Assembly: GCA_025934475.1 (NCBI GenBank)
Contig: JAICXZ010000110.1
Location: forward strand, 1 to 7,953
Source: Mucilaginibacter sp.
GTDB lineage: Bacteria > Bacteroidota > Bacteroidia > Sphingobacteriales > Sphingobacteriaceae
Direction of reading: 5' to 3'
Length of the DNA stretch: 7,953 bases
In this document: piece by piece, positions 6,552-7,953 of the stretch
How the letters are laid out: every line of letters begins with the position of its first letter
Position numbering within the stretch: position 1 is the stretch's first letter
The notes under the pieces: generated by a model
What the model was told of the DNA's origin: nothing
Database searches by the model: none
What the model saw: only the letters and a program-made list of their open reading frames with translations
Translations under genes and position numbers: made by a program

Positions 6552-6588
6552 AAAAATAAAAAAGCCTCTCGTATAACCGAAAGGCTTT
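6552..6588 (-). terminator. Intrinsic terminator of the alpha-oxoamine synthase gene
   Basis: On the minus strand AAAGCCTTTCG (6588-6578) pairs with CGAGAGGCTTT (6571-6561) around a six-base GTTATA loop. The stem is 11 pairs with one G-U wobble, and it is followed by TTTATTTTTA down to 6552. It starts 20 bases after the TAA at 6609. It separates this transcript from GH125 and fixes the GH125 start downstream of it. Confidence 0.9.
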
Positions 6589-6608
6589 CAAAAATGTTTT
6601 GTATCTAT

Positions 6609-7853
6609 TTAGGCAACAGCCATTTTTTTCTCCTTGTAATAACCGGCTTTAAGCTTCTCACCCATTTCACTGTATGCATTTAGCGTGCGCTGTACATCGG
6701 CAAGGCTATGTGCAGCGGTAGGAATTAAACGCAGCAGGATAAGCCCTTTAGGGATAACCGGGTAGATCACAATCGAACAGAATATTCCGTAGTTTTCGCG
6801 CAGATCGCGTGTAAGCGCAGTAGCTTCAAATAAGTCACCTTCTAAAAACACCGGTGTAACCATCGTATTGGTAACACCCAGGTTAAAGCCGCGCTCCCGC
6901 AAGCCCGACTGCAGGGCATTGCTGACTTCCCATAGTTTCTCGCGCAATTCGGGTTTTGATTTTAAAAGTTCGAAGCGTTTTTTTAGGCCCAGTACCATTG
7001 GCATCGGTAGCGCCTTTGCAAATATTTGCGAACGCATGTTATAACGCAAATAGTCGATAACTTCCTTGTCGCCGGCAACAAACGCTCCGATACCGGCCAT
7101 CGATTTGGCAAAAGTACCGAAGTAAACGTCAATACCCTCCACACAATCCTGCTCCTCATGGGTACCTGCACCTGTTTTACCCATAGTGCCAAACCCATGG
7201 GCGTCGTCAACAAGTATTCGGAAGTTAAATTTTTTCTTAAGTTCTACCACTTCCTTCAGCTTACCCTGAGCACCCGACATACCGAAAACACCTTCGGTGA
7301 TCAGCAAAATGCCACCGCCTGTTTCCTCCGCAAGCTTCGTGGCGCGCTCCAGTTGCTTTTCGCAGCTTTCGATATCGTTGTGCTTGTATACATATCGTTT
7401 TCCCATGTGCAGACGGACGCCGTCGATGATACAAGCATGAGATTCAGCATCGTACACAATTACATCATTACGGTCAACCAGCGTGTCTATGATCGAAACC
7501 ATGCCCTGGTAGCCATAGTTAAGCAAATAAGCATCTTCCTTACCAACAAACGTGCCCAGGTCGTGCTCCAGTTGCTCGTGATGAACCGAGTTGCCTGACA
7601 TCATACGGGCACCCATCGGATAGGCCATACCGTAATCGGCAGCAGCCTTCGCATCAGCCTCCCTCACCTCGGGATGATTGGCCAACCCTAAATAATTATT
7701 CAGACTCCAAACCAAATGTTCTTTGCCGTTGAATTGCATGTGAGGACCGATCTCTCCTTCCAGCTTGGGATATGAAAAATATCCATGCGACCATTTCTGA
7801 TGCTGGCCCAGCGGCCCACCCATCGTTTTCGTTATCTTGTCAAACAGATCCAA
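6609..7853 (-). CDS. Alpha-oxoamine synthase, serine palmitoyltransferase-like (PLP-dependent)
   Basis: This 414-residue fold-type I PLP enzyme belongs to the family that joins an amino acid to an acyl thioester with decarboxylation (SPT, AONS, KBL, ALAS, cysteate acyltransferase). PLP-site residues are all visible: H139 (AESHACIIDG) stacking on the ring, D216 and H219 in VDDAHGFG, T247, and Schiff-base K250 in GTFAKSMAG. The extension GPLGQHQKWSHGYFSYPKL before the substrate region, and GMAYPMGARMMSGN at 75-88, are features I associate with the Bacteroidota orthologue group. Its role is inferred as the first step of sphingolipid or sulfonolipid (capnine-type) synthesis; biotin synthesis is less likely without bio genes nearby, and KBL is possible. 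The start is TTG at 7853: an in-frame TAA lies at 7872-7874, no ATG/GTG lies between, and the next ATG (codon 11) would trim a conserved-looking N-terminus. The gene is monocistronic, with its own promoter and terminator. Soluble, cytoplasmic. Confidence 0.88.
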   Translation of the reverse strand: MDLFDKITKTMGGPLGQHQKWSHGYFSYPKLEGEIGPHMQFNGKEHLVWSLNNYLGLANHPEVREADAKAAADYGMAYPMGARMMSGNSVHHEQLEHDLGTFVGKEDAYLLNYGYQGMVSIIDTLVDRNDVIVYDAESHACIIDGVRLHMGKRYVYKHNDIESCEKQLERATKLAEETGGGILLITEGVFGMSGAQGKLKEVVELKKKFNFRILVDDAHGFGTMGKTGAGTHEEQDCVEGIDVYFGTFAKSMAGIGAFVAGDKEVIDYLRYNMRSQIFAKALPMPMVLGLKKRFELLKSKPELREKLWEVSNALQSGLRERGFNLGVTNTMVTPVFLEGDLFEATALTRDLRENYGIFCSIVIYPVIPKGLILLRLIPTAAHSLADVQRTLNAYSEMGEKLKAGYYKEKKMAVA

Positions 7854-7879
7854 TGTAGTATGCTCTAATAGTTAAAATA

Positions 7880-7911
7880 CAAATATAGCCCTTAAAACGG
7901 CTTCCACCAAA
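7880..7911 (-). promoter_or_regulatory. Bacteroidota-type sigma-A promoter of the alpha-oxoamine synthase gene
   Basis: The minus strand has TTTG (7911-7908) and, after 20 bases, TATATTTG (7887-7880). This matches the Bacteroidota primary sigma factor promoter (TTTG about -33, TAnnTTTG at -7) exactly at the fixed positions. Transcription would start near 7872-7875, giving a leader of about 20 bases before the TTG start codon. It is the best promoter in the window. Confidence 0.82.
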
Positions 7912-7953
7912 GTCTATAACTTTTTATAATAGGCTATAATTTTTCAGATGTGA

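Noticed and set aside
6529..6591. N-terminal 21-residue extension of GH125
   Set aside because: It would be encoded by the terminator hairpin of the upstream gene, and the Tat motif then sits too far from the N-terminus.
7026..7598. Plus-strand ORF of 190 codons
   Set aside because: It is antisense to the oxoamine synthase, rich in Cys/Thr/Val as expected for a shadow frame, and shows no family motif.
1..7953. Mobile element, CRISPR array, tRNA/rRNA or phage signature
   Set aside because: No spaced direct repeats, terminal inverted repeats, transposase or integrase motifs, or tRNA-like cloverleaf were seen on either strand.
7912..7953. Palindrome-like TATAGCCTATTATA near the right edge as an operator
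   Set aside because: The match is imperfect, it is A/T-rich enough to arise by chance, and the flanking context is cut off by the window end.

Overview
The window looks like a chromosomal segment of a Bacteroidota bacterium, most likely of the Sphingobacteriaceae (Mucilaginibacter/Pedobacter type). The reasons are: a LytS/LytTR two-component pair; three enzymes with RR-[KD]-F-I twin-arginine leaders; the 58-residue histone H1-like protein typical of this phylum; an alpha-oxoamine synthase of the sphingolipid/sulfonolipid type; a perfect Bacteroidota -7 box (TATATTTG) with TTG 20 bases upstream; and mostly SD-less starts. The genus is an inference from protein style, not from any search.

Layout: (1) 1-985, plus strand: the C-terminal end of a LytS-type histidine kinase, overlapping by 11 bases a complete LytTR response regulator. 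(2) 993-3441, minus strand, convergent with the regulator at a 7-base gap: a two-gene operon in which a Tat-leader Gfo/Idh/MocA oxidoreductase is followed, 10 bases later, by a Tat-leader sugar-phosphate-isomerase-like TIM barrel. (3) 3442-3635: a divergent intergenic region. (4) 3636-4517, plus strand: dapA, ending in a strong terminator (4540-4576) that can also serve (5), the minus-strand 58-residue histone H1-like gene at 4600-4776. (6) 4793-5094: a very AT-rich gap with no gene that I can support. (7) 5095-6528, minus strand: a Tat-leader GH125 exo-alpha-mannosidase. (8) 6552-6588: a terminator for the next gene upstream. (9) 6609-7853, minus strand: an alpha-oxoamine synthase (serine palmitoyltransferase-like) with a TTG start and a clear Bacteroidota promoter at 7880-7911.

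How the genes fit together: three of the seven complete genes encode enzymes predicted to be folded in the cytoplasm and exported by Tat. Two of them form an operon that looks like a cell-envelope sugar oxidation/isomerisation pair, and GH125 trims alpha-1,6-mannosides. No SusC/SusD pair, sulfatase or sugar transporter is present here, so this is not a complete polysaccharide-utilisation locus. dapA (lysine/diaminopimelate), the H1-like protein (nucleoid) and the oxoamine synthase (membrane lipid) are housekeeping functions with no obvious link to the sugar genes.

I did not find a novel defence, mobile or RNA-guided system. The points most worth a second look are the exported oxidoreductase/isomerase pair with its HKP variant of the EKP motif, the altered lysine-feedback site of DapA, the substrate identity of the oxoamine synthase, and the start-codon corrections supported by terminator and promoter positions.
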